In this document: one piece after another, positions 56,478-64,000 of the stretch
Layout: each line of letters opens with the position of its first letter
Position numbering within the stretch: position 1 is the first letter of the stretch
Assembly: GCA_900104855.1 (NCBI GenBank)
Contig: FNSS01000001.1
Span: 6,457,001 to 6,521,000, forward strand
DNA: 64,000 nucleotides
Direction of reading: 5' to 3'
DNA from: Rhizobiales bacterium GAS188
GTDB taxonomy: Bacteria; Pseudomonadota; Alphaproteobacteria; Rhizobiales; Beijerinckiaceae
Translations under genes and position numbers: made by a program
Notes under the pieces: generated by a model
Seen by the model: only the letters and a program-made list of their open reading frames with translations
Told to the model about the DNA's origin: nothing
Database searches by the model: none

Positions 56478-58892
56478 TCAGCTCCTGAGCCTCGTGCCGT
56501 CGGGATCATGGAGGGCGCGCGCCGTCACTCTCGCCTCGCACTCGATGCCCAGAACGTCGATGGTCAGCCTCTCGCCGTCTCGCGCAAGCTCGGCTGCGAC
56601 ATATCCGGCCGCGAGGCTCTTGCCGACCGTGTGGCCCCAGGCCCCCGACGTCACATTGCCCACGACCTTGCCGTCCTTGAGGATCACCTCGTAGCCGACC
56701 ACGTCGGCATGCGGCGCCTCGACCACCATGGTCACGAATTTCCGTTTCGGGCCTTGCTGCTTCTCGGCCAAAGCCGCCGCCTTGCCGACGAAATCCCCCT
56801 TGGAGAAATCGACGAAGATGTCGAGCCCCGTCTCGCCCACCGTGTAGTCGGGGCGGAAATCCTTGTTGAAGGAGCCGTAATTCTTCTCCATCCGCAGCGC
56901 GGAGATGGCCCGACCGCCGTAATGGGCAAGCCCCATCTCGGCGCCGGCCGCCAGAATGTCCTCATAGAGCTGCAGCTGGTAATCGGGCGTGACCCAGATC
57001 TCGAAGCCGAGCTCGCCGGTGAAGCCGCAGCGCTGCACGATGGCAGGCGACAGGCCGACCGGCATTTCCCTGACGGCAAAGAACCTGAAGGCCGCGTTCG
57101 ACATGTCCTCCGTCACCAGGCGCTGCATCAGCGTGCGCGCATTGGGGCCGGAGATCGCGAAGCCCGCGAGCGTCGAGCAGGCGCTGCGGAGATGCACGTC
57201 GTCGGGCGGGCGCTGACGCCGGAGCCAGCGCATGTAATATTCCTCGGCGAAGCCCGAGCCGACGATGAAGTAGCGGTCCTCGGCGAGGCAGGCGATGGAG
57301 AGGTCACCCGTGACGCGGCCCCGGTCGTTCAGCAGGGGCGCGATCGCCATGCGCCCTTGCTTTGGGATGCGGCAAGCGAAGACGCGATCGAGCCAGGCTC
57401 TCGCGCCTTTCCCCTCCACCTCGAATTTGGCGTAGTTCGAGGTCTCGTAGAGCCCGACATTCTGGCGCACCGCGCGGCATTCGGCACCGACATGCGCAAA
57501 GGCATTGGAGCGCCGATAGGTCGGCTCCTCATAGGGCTCGACGCCCGGCGGCGCGAACCAGAGCGCGTTCTCCAGCCCGAAATTCGCTCCGAACACGGCG
57601 CCGCGTTCCTTCAGCCGGTCATAGACCGGCGTGCGGCGGAAAGGGCGCGCGGCCGGCACCTCCTCGTTCGGATAGGTCAGCCGGAAGCGGCGCCGGTAAT
57701 TCTCGTGCACCTTGATATGGGTGTATTTCGGAGTCGCGAAGGTGCCGTAGCGTGCCACATCCATGGCGAGCACGTCGGCGCCCGGATCGCCCTCAGCCAT
57801 CCAGCGTGAGAGCGCGAGGCCGACGCCGCCGCCCTGGCTGAAGCCTGCCATCACCGCGCAGGCGACCCAGAAATTCGGCAGGCCCTTCACCGGCCCGACC
57901 AGCGGATTGCCGTCCGGCGAGAAGGTGAAGGGGCCGTTGATCACCTTCTTGATGCCGGCCCGGCCGACCGCCGGGAAATTCACGAATCCTCGTTCGAGCT
58001 CCGGCGATATCCGCTCGAGATTGTCCGGCAGAAGCTGGCTGTGGAAATCGTCAGGCGTCGTCTCCGGCGCCCAGGCGACGCTCGCCTGCTCATAGGTGCC
58101 GAGCAGCACCCCCTTGCCCTCCTGGCGCAGATAGATCTCGCCGGTGAAGTCGGTGGTGTTGATGATCTCGCGTTCGAGGCCTTCGAGCTCGGGGAGCGGC
58201 TCGGTGATGATGTAGTGATGCTCCATGGCGAGCACCGGGAGTGTGAGGCCGACGAGCTTGCCGACCTCGCGTGCCCAGAGGCCGCCGGCATTCACCACAT
58301 GCTCGGCATGGATCGTGCCCTTGTCGGTGACCACGTCCCAGGAATGGTCCGGCCGCTGGTTCAAGGCAACGACCTTGGTGAAGCGCTCGACCTGCGCACC
58401 GTGCTGGGCCGCGGCGGCCACATAGGCCTGCGTCACCATCCAGGGGTCGACATGGCCGCCATCCTCGCGCCAAAGGGCGCCCTTGAAATGCTCCTGCGCG
58501 ATCAGGAGGTTGCGCTTCTTGGCCTCGGCGACGGGAATCAGCTCGGTGTCCATGCCGAGATAGCGGGCGCGCGAGTGGATCAGCTTCAGGAAATCCATCT
58601 GCCCCTCGCCCGCGGCGAGATAGATGCCCCCATTGTGGTGGATGCCGCAGGATTGGCCGGTGACCTTCTCGAGCTCGCGATAGAGGTCGAAGGTGTATTT
58701 CTGCAGCCGCGAGACATTGGCATCGGCGTTGAGCGTGGTGACGCCGCCCGCGGCATGCCAGGTCGAGCCGGAGGTCAGCTCGTTCTTCTCCAGCAGCACG
58801 ACATCCGACCAGCCGATCTTGGCGAGGTGGTAAAGCACGGAGCAGCCGACGACCCCGCCCCCAATGACCACCGCTCGAGCATGATTCTTCAT
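56478..58892 (-). CDS. GcvT-fused FAD-dependent dehydrogenase (dimethylglycine/sarcosine dehydrogenase-like)
   Basis: An 804-residue two-part enzyme. Residues 1-370 form a DAO-type FAD domain with GGGVVGCSVLYHLA and the covalent-FAD histidine H46 in SGSTWHAAGG. The linker FAO_M and then GcvT N/C domains (from about residue 430, LARYGTFATPKYTHIKVHE through SGFAEEY, GETGLDIFVDFSKGDFVG) bind folate. It demethylates an N-methyl amine and passes the carbon to tetrahydrofolate. First gene of the minus-strand operon, divergent from marR. Confidence 0.93.
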   Translation of the reverse strand: MKNHARAVVIGGGVVGCSVLYHLAKIGWSDVVLLEKNELTSGSTWHAAGGVTTLNADANVSRLQKYTFDLYRELEKVTGQSCGIHHNGGIYLAAGEGQMDFLKLIHSRARYLGMDTELIPVAEAKKRNLLIAQEHFKGALWREDGGHVDPWMVTQAYVAAAAQHGAQVERFTKVVALNQRPDHSWDVVTDKGTIHAEHVVNAGGLWAREVGKLVGLTLPVLAMEHHYIITEPLPELEGLEREIINTTDFTGEIYLRQEGKGVLLGTYEQASVAWAPETTPDDFHSQLLPDNLERISPELERGFVNFPAVGRAGIKKVINGPFTFSPDGNPLVGPVKGLPNFWVACAVMAGFSQGGGVGLALSRWMAEGDPGADVLAMDVARYGTFATPKYTHIKVHENYRRRFRLTYPNEEVPAARPFRRTPVYDRLKERGAVFGANFGLENALWFAPPGVEPYEEPTYRRSNAFAHVGAECRAVRQNVGLYETSNYAKFEVEGKGARAWLDRVFACRIPKQGRMAIAPLLNDRGRVTGDLSIACLAEDRYFIVGSGFAEEYYMRWLRRQRPPDDVHLRSACSTLAGFAISGPNARTLMQRLVTEDMSNAAFRFFAVREMPVGLSPAIVQRCGFTGELGFEIWVTPDYQLQLYEDILAAGAEMGLAHYGGRAISALRMEKNYGSFNKDFRPDYTVGETGLDIFVDFSKGDFVGKAAALAEKQQGPKRKFVTMVVEAPHADVVGYEVILKDGKVVGNVTSGAWGHTVGKSLAAGYVAAELARDGERLTIDVLGIECEARVTARALHDPDGTRLRS

Positions 58893-59065
58893 TCCGACTC
58901 TCTTATCATCGCGTAGCTATGCGTGATCTTCGCACGTGCCGAAGGCGACGGAAACGGCAGGCGATCCTTGACATGGCGGCAGCACGGGCTGAAGCGGGGA
59001 CGGAGGGAGCGCCGGCGAGAGGCGCCGGCCTTCTCAAAGGCGCTGGGCAACGGTTTGAGGGTCGC

Positions 59066-59584
59066 ATGCCGGAGTCGGGATTCGCGAAGAAACCACCGGA
59101 GCTCTCCTGGCGGCCCGGATTCCTCATCCGGCGCCTGCATCAAATTCATGTGTCGATCTATCTGCAGATCTGCGAACGCTTCGGCACTACACCCGTCCAA
59201 TCGAGTGTCATGCAGGTCTTGCAGCGGCGGCCCGGGATCGATCAGGCGACGCTCGGCAGCGAGATCGGCCTCGATCGGACCAACACGTCGAGCGTGCTCG
59301 CCCGTCTCGAAAAGCGTGGCATCGTGAAACGCGAGATTGCCGTCGAAGACCGGCGCACCAAGCTCGCCTTCCTGACCGAGGAGGGCCGGGAGATGATCGG
59401 CGACATGCAGAGCTATATCGACGCCGCCCATGCGAAGCTGCTCGAACCTCTGCCGAAATCCGAGCGGGAGAAATTTGTGACGCAGCTCCGCCTCCTGGTC
59501 GCCTCCAACAACGAGCATAGCCGCACTCCGCTCAGGCAGATGGCCGCCATCGATCGGCCCTTGCGAAGGCGGTCGCGCTCGTGA
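59066..59584 (+). CDS. MarR family transcriptional regulator
   Basis: A 172-residue winged-helix regulator: QICERFGTTPVQSSVMQVL, DQATLGSEIGLDRTNTSSVL recognition helix and IVKREIAVEDRRTKLAFLTEEG wing. It lies between the divergent dehydrogenase operon and the sox genes and probably controls one or both. I prefer the ATG at 59066, after GAGGG; in-frame upstream starts (58919, 58973) would add a basic, low-complexity N-terminus. No inducer is predictable. Confidence 0.88.
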   Translation: MPESGFAKKPPELSWRPGFLIRRLHQIHVSIYLQICERFGTTPVQSSVMQVLQRRPGIDQATLGSEIGLDRTNTSSVLARLEKRGIVKREIAVEDRRTKLAFLTEEGREMIGDMQSYIDAAHAKLLEPLPKSEREKFVTQLRLLVASNNEHSRTPLRQMAAIDRPLRRRSRS

Positions 59585-59616
59585 CGGATCACGCCGAGGC
59601 GTGGCTGGGCATGCTC

Positions 59617-59644
59617 TTGCCATCGACATGATTGTCACTACACT
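59617..59644 (+). promoter_or_regulatory. Candidate promoter of the sox operon
   Basis: TTGCCA (59617-59622) and TACACT (59639-59644) lie 16 bases apart, just upstream of soxB and downstream of the marR stop. Transcription would begin close to the first ATG, giving a leaderless or very short leader, so a later in-frame ATG may be used. The match is moderate. Confidence 0.35.
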
Positions 59645-59653
59645 GACGAATAA

Positions 59654-60931
59654 ATGCAAGCGAATCCGATGCACAGGATGAAGCGCTATTCGGGGCTGCG
59701 CCTGTTCGTCGAAGCGTTGCGGGGACATCGCGCCTGGGCGCCCGCTTGGCGCGACGCCGCTCCGAAGCCGCGATATCAGGTCGTTGTCATCGGCGGTGGC
59801 GGGCATGGGCTCGCGACCGCCTACTACCTCGCCAAGAACCATGGGATCACCGACGTCGCTGTCCTGGAGCGAGGTGCGATCGGCCTCGGAAATGTCGGCC
59901 GCAACACGACGATCGTCAGGTCGAACTATTTTTCGCCGGAGAACGTCCGGTTCTACGACCACTCCCTCAAGCTCTGGGAAAGCCTGGAGCAGGATCTCAA
60001 CTTCAACGTCATGGTCAGCCAGCGCGGCACGCTCAATCTCGTGCATAGCGACGGCCAGAGGGATCTGTTCGCACGGCGCGCCAACGGCATGCGCATCGCC
60101 GGCGTCGATGCCGAATGGCTCGACGCAGCGGCCGTGCGTCGCCTCGTGCCGCTGATCGACTTCGACAATGGCCGCTATCCCGTGCTGGGTGGCTTCCTGC
60201 AGCGGCGCGGCGGCACGGTCCGGCACGATGCGGTGGCCTGGGGCTATGCGCGCGCCGCGAGCGCGCGCGGCGTCGACATCGTGCAGCGTTGCGAGGTGAC
60301 GGGCATCATTCGCGAGGGCGCGAAGGCGGTCGGCGTCGAGACGACACGCGGGCTTATTCGCGCCGACAAGGTCGTTCTCGCGGTCGCCGGGCATTCCTCG
60401 CGCCTCGCCGAAATGGCGGGGTTCCGCCTGCCCATGGAGACCCATGTGCTGCAGGCCTTCGTGACGGAGAGCGTGAAGCCGATCCTCGACGTGGTCGTCA
60501 CCTACGGAGCGGGGCATTTCTATGTGAGCCAGTCGGACAAAGGCGGGCTCGTCTTCGGGGGACAGACCGACGGCTATAATAGCTATGCCCAACGCGGCGC
60601 TCTGCCGGAAGTCGAAGAGGTGCTGGCCGCCGGCCGCACCCTGATGCCGGCCTTGGGACGGCTGCGCGTGCTCAGGCAATGGGGCGGCGTGATGGATATG
60701 AGCATGGACGGTAACCCGATCATCTCGACGACGCCGGTGCAAAACCTCTTCATCAACGGTGGCTGGTGCTATGGCGGCTTCAAGGCGATCCCGGCCGGCG
60801 GGGTCTTCACCGCGCATCTGGTTGCGACCGGCTCGCCGCATGCGACGATCGCGCATTTCGCACTGAATCGCTTTCGCGAAGGCCGGACCATCGATGAGCG
60901 GGGCGTCGGCCCCTATCCTTGGGTGCATTGA
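59654..60931 (+). CDS. soxB: Sarcosine oxidase subunit beta
   Basis: A 425-residue flavin subunit of heterotetrameric sarcosine oxidase, which oxidises sarcosine to glycine and passes the methyl to tetrahydrofolate. The Rossmann VVVIGGGGHGLATAYYLAKNHG, GNVGRNTTIVRSNYF, FYVSQSDKGGLVFGGQTDGYNSY and WGGVMDMSMDGNPII blocks are canonical. The start MKRYSGLRLFVEALRGHRAW of the family lies eight residues in (59678); 59654 and 59669 are in frame. First gene of soxBDA, in the classical order. Confidence 0.95.
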   Translation: MQANPMHRMKRYSGLRLFVEALRGHRAWAPAWRDAAPKPRYQVVVIGGGGHGLATAYYLAKNHGITDVAVLERGAIGLGNVGRNTTIVRSNYFSPENVRFYDHSLKLWESLEQDLNFNVMVSQRGTLNLVHSDGQRDLFARRANGMRIAGVDAEWLDAAAVRRLVPLIDFDNGRYPVLGGFLQRRGGTVRHDAVAWGYARAASARGVDIVQRCEVTGIIREGAKAVGVETTRGLIRADKVVLAVAGHSSRLAEMAGFRLPMETHVLQAFVTESVKPILDVVVTYGAGHFYVSQSDKGGLVFGGQTDGYNSYAQRGALPEVEEVLAAGRTLMPALGRLRVLRQWGGVMDMSMDGNPIISTTPVQNLFINGGWCYGGFKAIPAGGVFTAHLVATGSPHATIAHFALNRFREGRTIDERGVGPYPWVH

Positions 60932-60933
60932 CC

Positions 60934-61203
60934 ATGCTCCGCATCGCCTGTCCCTGGTGCGGGACGAGAGACCAGACCGAGTTCCGCTATCGCGGTGACG
61001 CCAAGCTCGAGCGCCCACAGCCCGATGCCGGTGCCGAAGCCTTCCATGACTACGTCTATGAGCGCGACAATCCGCAGGGCTGGCACAGCGAGTGGTGGCA
61101 CCATGTCGGCGGTTGTCGGCGCGTGCTCAAGCTGACACGCCACACCCTGACCCATGAGATCGCCTGGATCGGGGCGCCGGAAGACGAGCCGCCGGCGCGA
61201 TGA
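60934..61203 (+). CDS. soxD: Sarcosine oxidase subunit delta
   Basis: An 89-residue zinc-binding subunit. The N-terminal CPWCG (C6, C9) with later H and C in HVGGCRRVL form the zinc site, and DYVYERDNPQGWHSEWWHH is the diagnostic core. It starts three bases after soxB and its stop overlaps the soxA start as ATGA, so the three subunits are coupled. Confidence 0.95.
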   Translation: MLRIACPWCGTRDQTEFRYRGDAKLERPQPDAGAEAFHDYVYERDNPQGWHSEWWHHVGGCRRVLKLTRHTLTHEIAWIGAPEDEPPAR

Positions 61204-64000
61204 GCGGCTTTCGCCTTCCGGCAGGTGGCCGTATCGACCGCGAGCGGAGCTTGAGCTTTCGTTTCGACGGGCGCAGCTATCTCGGCCATCCCGGCGACAC
61301 GCTGGCGGCGGCGCTGCTGGCGAGCGGAGTGCGTCTGTTCGGCCGTTCGTTCAAATATCATCGCCCGCGTGGAGTGATCACCGCCGGTCCCGAGGAGCCC
61401 GCGGCCCTGGTCGAGCTCCGCACCGGCGCAAGGCGCGAGCCCAATACGCCGGCGACCATGATCGAGCTCTTCGACGGTCTCGAGGCGCAAAGCCAGAATC
61501 GCTGGCCTTCGCTTGCCTTCGACCTCGGGGCGATCAACGGGCTTCTCTCGCCGTTCATTCCGGCAGGCTTCTACTACAAGACCTTCATGTGGCCTGCGTC
61601 ATTCTGGGAGAAGTTTTACGAACCGGCGATCCGGCGCGCCGCCGGCCTCGGACGTGGCGCCGAGCAAACGGATCCGGATCGTTACGACATCGTGCACGAC
61701 CATTGCGACGTGCTGGTCGTAGGATCAGGACCCGCGGGGCTTGCCGCGGCGCGCGCCGCTGTCGAGGCCGGCGCCCGCGTGATATTGGCCGAGCAGGATT
61801 TCGAGCTCGGCGGCGGCACTCTTCTCGAGCTGTCGCTGGCGACCTGGCGGGACGAAACGCTCGCCGCGCTGCGGGCAGGGGAAGCCGCCCTGCTCCCGAG
61901 AACCGCGGTCGTCGGCGCCTATGATCACGGCGTTTTCGCCGCGGTCGAGCGCCTTGCAGATGACCTCCCCGAACCAATGGAACATTCGCCGCGCCAGCGC
62001 TTGCACGTGATCCGGGCCGCAGCGGCGGTGTTCGCCACGGGCGCCGTGGAGCGGCACCTCGCCTTCCCCGACAATGACAGGCCGGGCGTGATGCTGGCAG
62101 GGGCCGTGCGCTCCTACCTGCATCGCCATGGGGTCGCCGCCGGCCGTCGCGTCGTCCTGTTCACCAATAATGACGCGGCCTATTTGACGGCGTTCGACTT
62201 GCATGAGGCCGGAGTCGCGGTCGCCGCCATCGTCGATGTGCGCTCAGACAGCATCGCCGGCCGCGCCGCGAAGGCAAAGGGCCTCGAGGTTCTGTTCGGC
62301 CATGAGGTCGCGGGCACCTCCGGAAAGCCTGACCTCGACGGGGTCTTGATGCGCAAGCGCGGCGAGGCGCGATCGCGGCGCGTCTTGGCCGATGTGCTGG
62401 CGATCAGCGGCGGCGAAGCTCCGTCAATTCAACTCCCGAGCCAGGCGCGCCTGCCGATCCTCTTCGACGAGCGGATCGGAGCCTTCGTTTCCGGCAGCAC
62501 GGACAGGCTGCTTGCCGCAGGGTCGGCGCGTGGGCTGTCCGGCATCCGCGAGGCGGCGCGCGATGGCGAGGAAGCAGGCCGGCGCGCCGCAGAGGCGGCC
62601 GGGTTCGATGGGCGCGGAGCCTTGCCGCTGCCGGACTTGCCGGAACTGGCCGCCACCGCGCTCGCGCCGTTCTTCGAGGTCAAGTCCAAAGGCAAGGCCT
62701 TCGTCGACCTGCAGAATGACGTGACCGCCGAAGACATCCGTCTCGCCCGCCGCGAAGGCTATTCGCATATCGAGCACGCCAAGCGCTACACGACCCATAG
62801 CATGGCGACCGATCAGGGAAAGATCGGTGGGCTCCTCGGCTCAGCGATCCTGGCCGAGGCGCGCGGCGAGCCACTCGCCGAGGTGGGCTTGCCGACGTTC
62901 CGGCCCTACGCCATGCCGGTCGCCTGGGGGGCGCTGGCAGGCGACGAGGTCGGTCGGCGTTTCAAGCCGAAGCGTCTCCTGCCGCTGCATGACTGGCACG
63001 AGAAGAACAGTGCCGTATTCGTCACGATCGGCCTGTGGATGCGACCGCTCGTCTATTCGCCAAGCCGCGACACCAGTTGGGGGCCGGTCCTCGAGGAGGT
63101 GCGCGCCGTACGCCGGTCGGTCGGCATCACCGACATGTCGTCGCTCGGAAAGATCGATGTGCAGGGCCCGGGAGCGGCGAGTTTTCTCGACCGGATCTAC
63201 GCCAACACCTTCTCGACGCTCAAAATCGGGCGGGCGCGCTACGGCATCATGCTGAGAGAGGACGGCATCCTCCTCGATGACGGCACCACGTCGCGCCTTG
63301 GCGCCGATCATTTCCTGGTGACCACCACGACCCAGAAGGCGGCCGAGGTCCTCGAGCATATGGAGTGGCATCTGCAGACCGTCTGGCCGGAGCTCGACGT
63401 CACACTCACCGATGTCGGCGATCAATGGGCGCAATTCGCGGTGGCCGGCCCCAAGGCGCGCCTGGTGCTCGAGCAGGTGGTCGCCGATCTCGACCTCGGG
63501 AATGACGCATTCCCCTTCATGGCGGCCGGCAGCGCCGTGATCGCCGGCGTGCCCGGACGCATTTTCCGCATCTCGTTTTCGGGTGAGCTCGCCTATGAGG
63601 TGGCGGTGCCGGCGGGCTTCGCCGAACATGTCTGGAGCGCGATTCTTGCGGCGGGCAGCGCCTTCGGCATCACGCCCTACGCCCTCGATGCCCTGAACGT
63701 GATGCGTATCGAGAAGGGGCATGTGACGGGCGGCGAGATCAACGGCCAGACCACGCCTGCGGATCTCGGCTTCGGACGCATGCTGAAGAAGGGCGACCAT
63801 GTGGGCAAGGTGCTCGGCGCGCGTCCCGGGCTCGCCGATGCAGATCGGTTGCAGCTCGTCGGCATTCGCTGCGCCGATGCTACGGCCCGGCTGCGCGGGG
63901 GCGCCCATCTCGTCGATCGAGACGCCACCTCCGTGAGCCAGGGATTCCTGACGGCCGCCTGCATGTCGGCCGAACTCGACAGGTGGATCGGCCTCGCCCT
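61200..64000 (+). CDS. soxA: Sarcosine oxidase subunit alpha (cut off by the window end)
   Basis: An open frame of 933 codons running off the window, about 60-70 short of the usual roughly 1000. The N-terminal 2Fe-2S/ubiquitin-like half starts RIDRERSLSFRFDGRSYLGH, GDTLAAALLASGVRLFGRSFKYHRPRG, then an NAD/FAD Rossmann VLVVGSGPAGLAAARA. Toward the visible end is the GcvT-like folate domain with EKGHVTGGEINGQTTPADLGFG. It is the tetrahydrofolate-binding subunit. A soxG gene is expected beyond the window. Confidence 0.95.
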   Translation, partial: MSGFRLPAGGRIDRERSLSFRFDGRSYLGHPGDTLAAALLASGVRLFGRSFKYHRPRGVITAGPEEPAALVELRTGARREPNTPATMIELFDGLEAQSQNRWPSLAFDLGAINGLLSPFIPAGFYYKTFMWPASFWEKFYEPAIRRAAGLGRGAEQTDPDRYDIVHDHCDVLVVGSGPAGLAAARAAVEAGARVILAEQDFELGGGTLLELSLATWRDETLAALRAGEAALLPRTAVVGAYDHGVFAAVERLADDLPEPMEHSPRQRLHVIRAAAAVFATGAVERHLAFPDNDRPGVMLAGAVRSYLHRHGVAAGRRVVLFTNNDAAYLTAFDLHEAGVAVAAIVDVRSDSIAGRAAKAKGLEVLFGHEVAGTSGKPDLDGVLMRKRGEARSRRVLADVLAISGGEAPSIQLPSQARLPILFDERIGAFVSGSTDRLLAAGSARGLSGIREAARDGEEAGRRAAEAAGFDGRGALPLPDLPELAATALAPFFEVKSKGKAFVDLQNDVTAEDIRLARREGYSHIEHAKRYTTHSMATDQGKIGGLLGSAILAEARGEPLAEVGLPTFRPYAMPVAWGALAGDEVGRRFKPKRLLPLHDWHEKNSAVFVTIGLWMRPLVYSPSRDTSWGPVLEEVRAVRRSVGITDMSSLGKIDVQGPGAASFLDRIYANTFSTLKIGRARYGIMLREDGILLDDGTTSRLGADHFLVTTTTQKAAEVLEHMEWHLQTVWPELDVTLTDVGDQWAQFAVAGPKARLVLEQVVADLDLGNDAFPFMAAGSAVIAGVPGRIFRISFSGELAYEVAVPAGFAEHVWSAILAAGSAFGITPYALDALNVMRIEKGHVTGGEINGQTTPADLGFGRMLKKGDHVGKVLGARPGLADADRLQLVGIRCADATARLRGGAHLVDRDATSVSQGFLTAACMSAELDRWIGLA

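Noticed and set aside
61200-64000. Suspected frameshift in soxA
   Set aside because: The frame beginning at 61200 stays open to 64000 with family sequence throughout; it merely runs off the window.

Overview
The window is high-GC, gene-dense bacterial DNA that reads as an alphaproteobacterium, most likely of the order Hyphomicrobiales (Rhizobiales). The pointers are a Shemin-type 5-aminolevulinate synthase, an intact SUF iron-sulfur operon, several methylated-amine genes (sarcosine oxidase SoxBDA, an MttB homolog, GcvT-type dehydrogenases), and short CTTCTCCC/GGGAGAAG palindromes between genes. The genus is not determinable from what I can see. I found no rRNA, tRNA, CRISPR array, phage or insertion sequence, so this looks like ordinary chromosome with a few accessory blocks.

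Layout. 0-5.2 kb: cut-off DUF2237 gene, M19 dipeptidase, metY, a BrkB-type membrane protein and an alpha/beta hydrolase. 5.6-13.5 kb: SUF operon (class I cysteine desulfurase, sufB, small membrane protein, sufC, sufD, sufS, sufT, A-type carrier, TfoX-like), ending tail-to-tail with hemA. 14.9-24.1 kb: DEAD-box helicase, a quinone or aromatic detoxification group (GST-kappa-type isomerase, MhqO-like VOC protein, glutathionyl-hydroquinone reductase), queF, an aldehyde dehydrogenase, small stress proteins and a membrane-anchored Mrr-domain protein. 24.3-33.6 kb: SGNH/MBOAT O-acetylation pair, an orphan antitoxin-like gene, htpG, an exported metallo-hydrolase, nucleoside phosphorylase, DoxX, a methyltransferase and a small secreted protein. 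33.8-43.9 kb: copper island, with csoR and a copper P-type ATPase divergent around two palindromic operators, then on the minus strand a Cys/His-rich protein, lipoprotein, TolC-like channel, multicopper oxidase, cupredoxin, CusF-like protein, acyltransferase and cytochrome b561. 44.2-48.6 kb: RND efflux pump whose adaptor gene carries an in-frame stop codon.

48.6-64 kb is the most interesting part. A compact minus-strand run holds a GcvT-fused FAD dehydrogenase, an MttB-family methyltransferase homolog, two paralogous enolase-superfamily enzymes on either side of an Ldh2-type reductase, an ornithine-cyclodeaminase-family reductase, a PhnD-like binding protein with no signal peptide and a ketopantoate-reductase-like protein. 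A divergent MarR regulator follows, then soxB, soxD and soxA, with soxA cut off by the window end. I infer a pathway that demethylates a quaternary or N-methylated amino-acid-like compound, with sarcosine-type intermediates and one-carbon units passing through tetrahydrofolate. The substrate is not identifiable from sequence alone.

A second genome-level feature is a set of in-frame tandem microrepeats with exact 15- or 18-nucleotide periods, found in at least seven unrelated genes in this one window.
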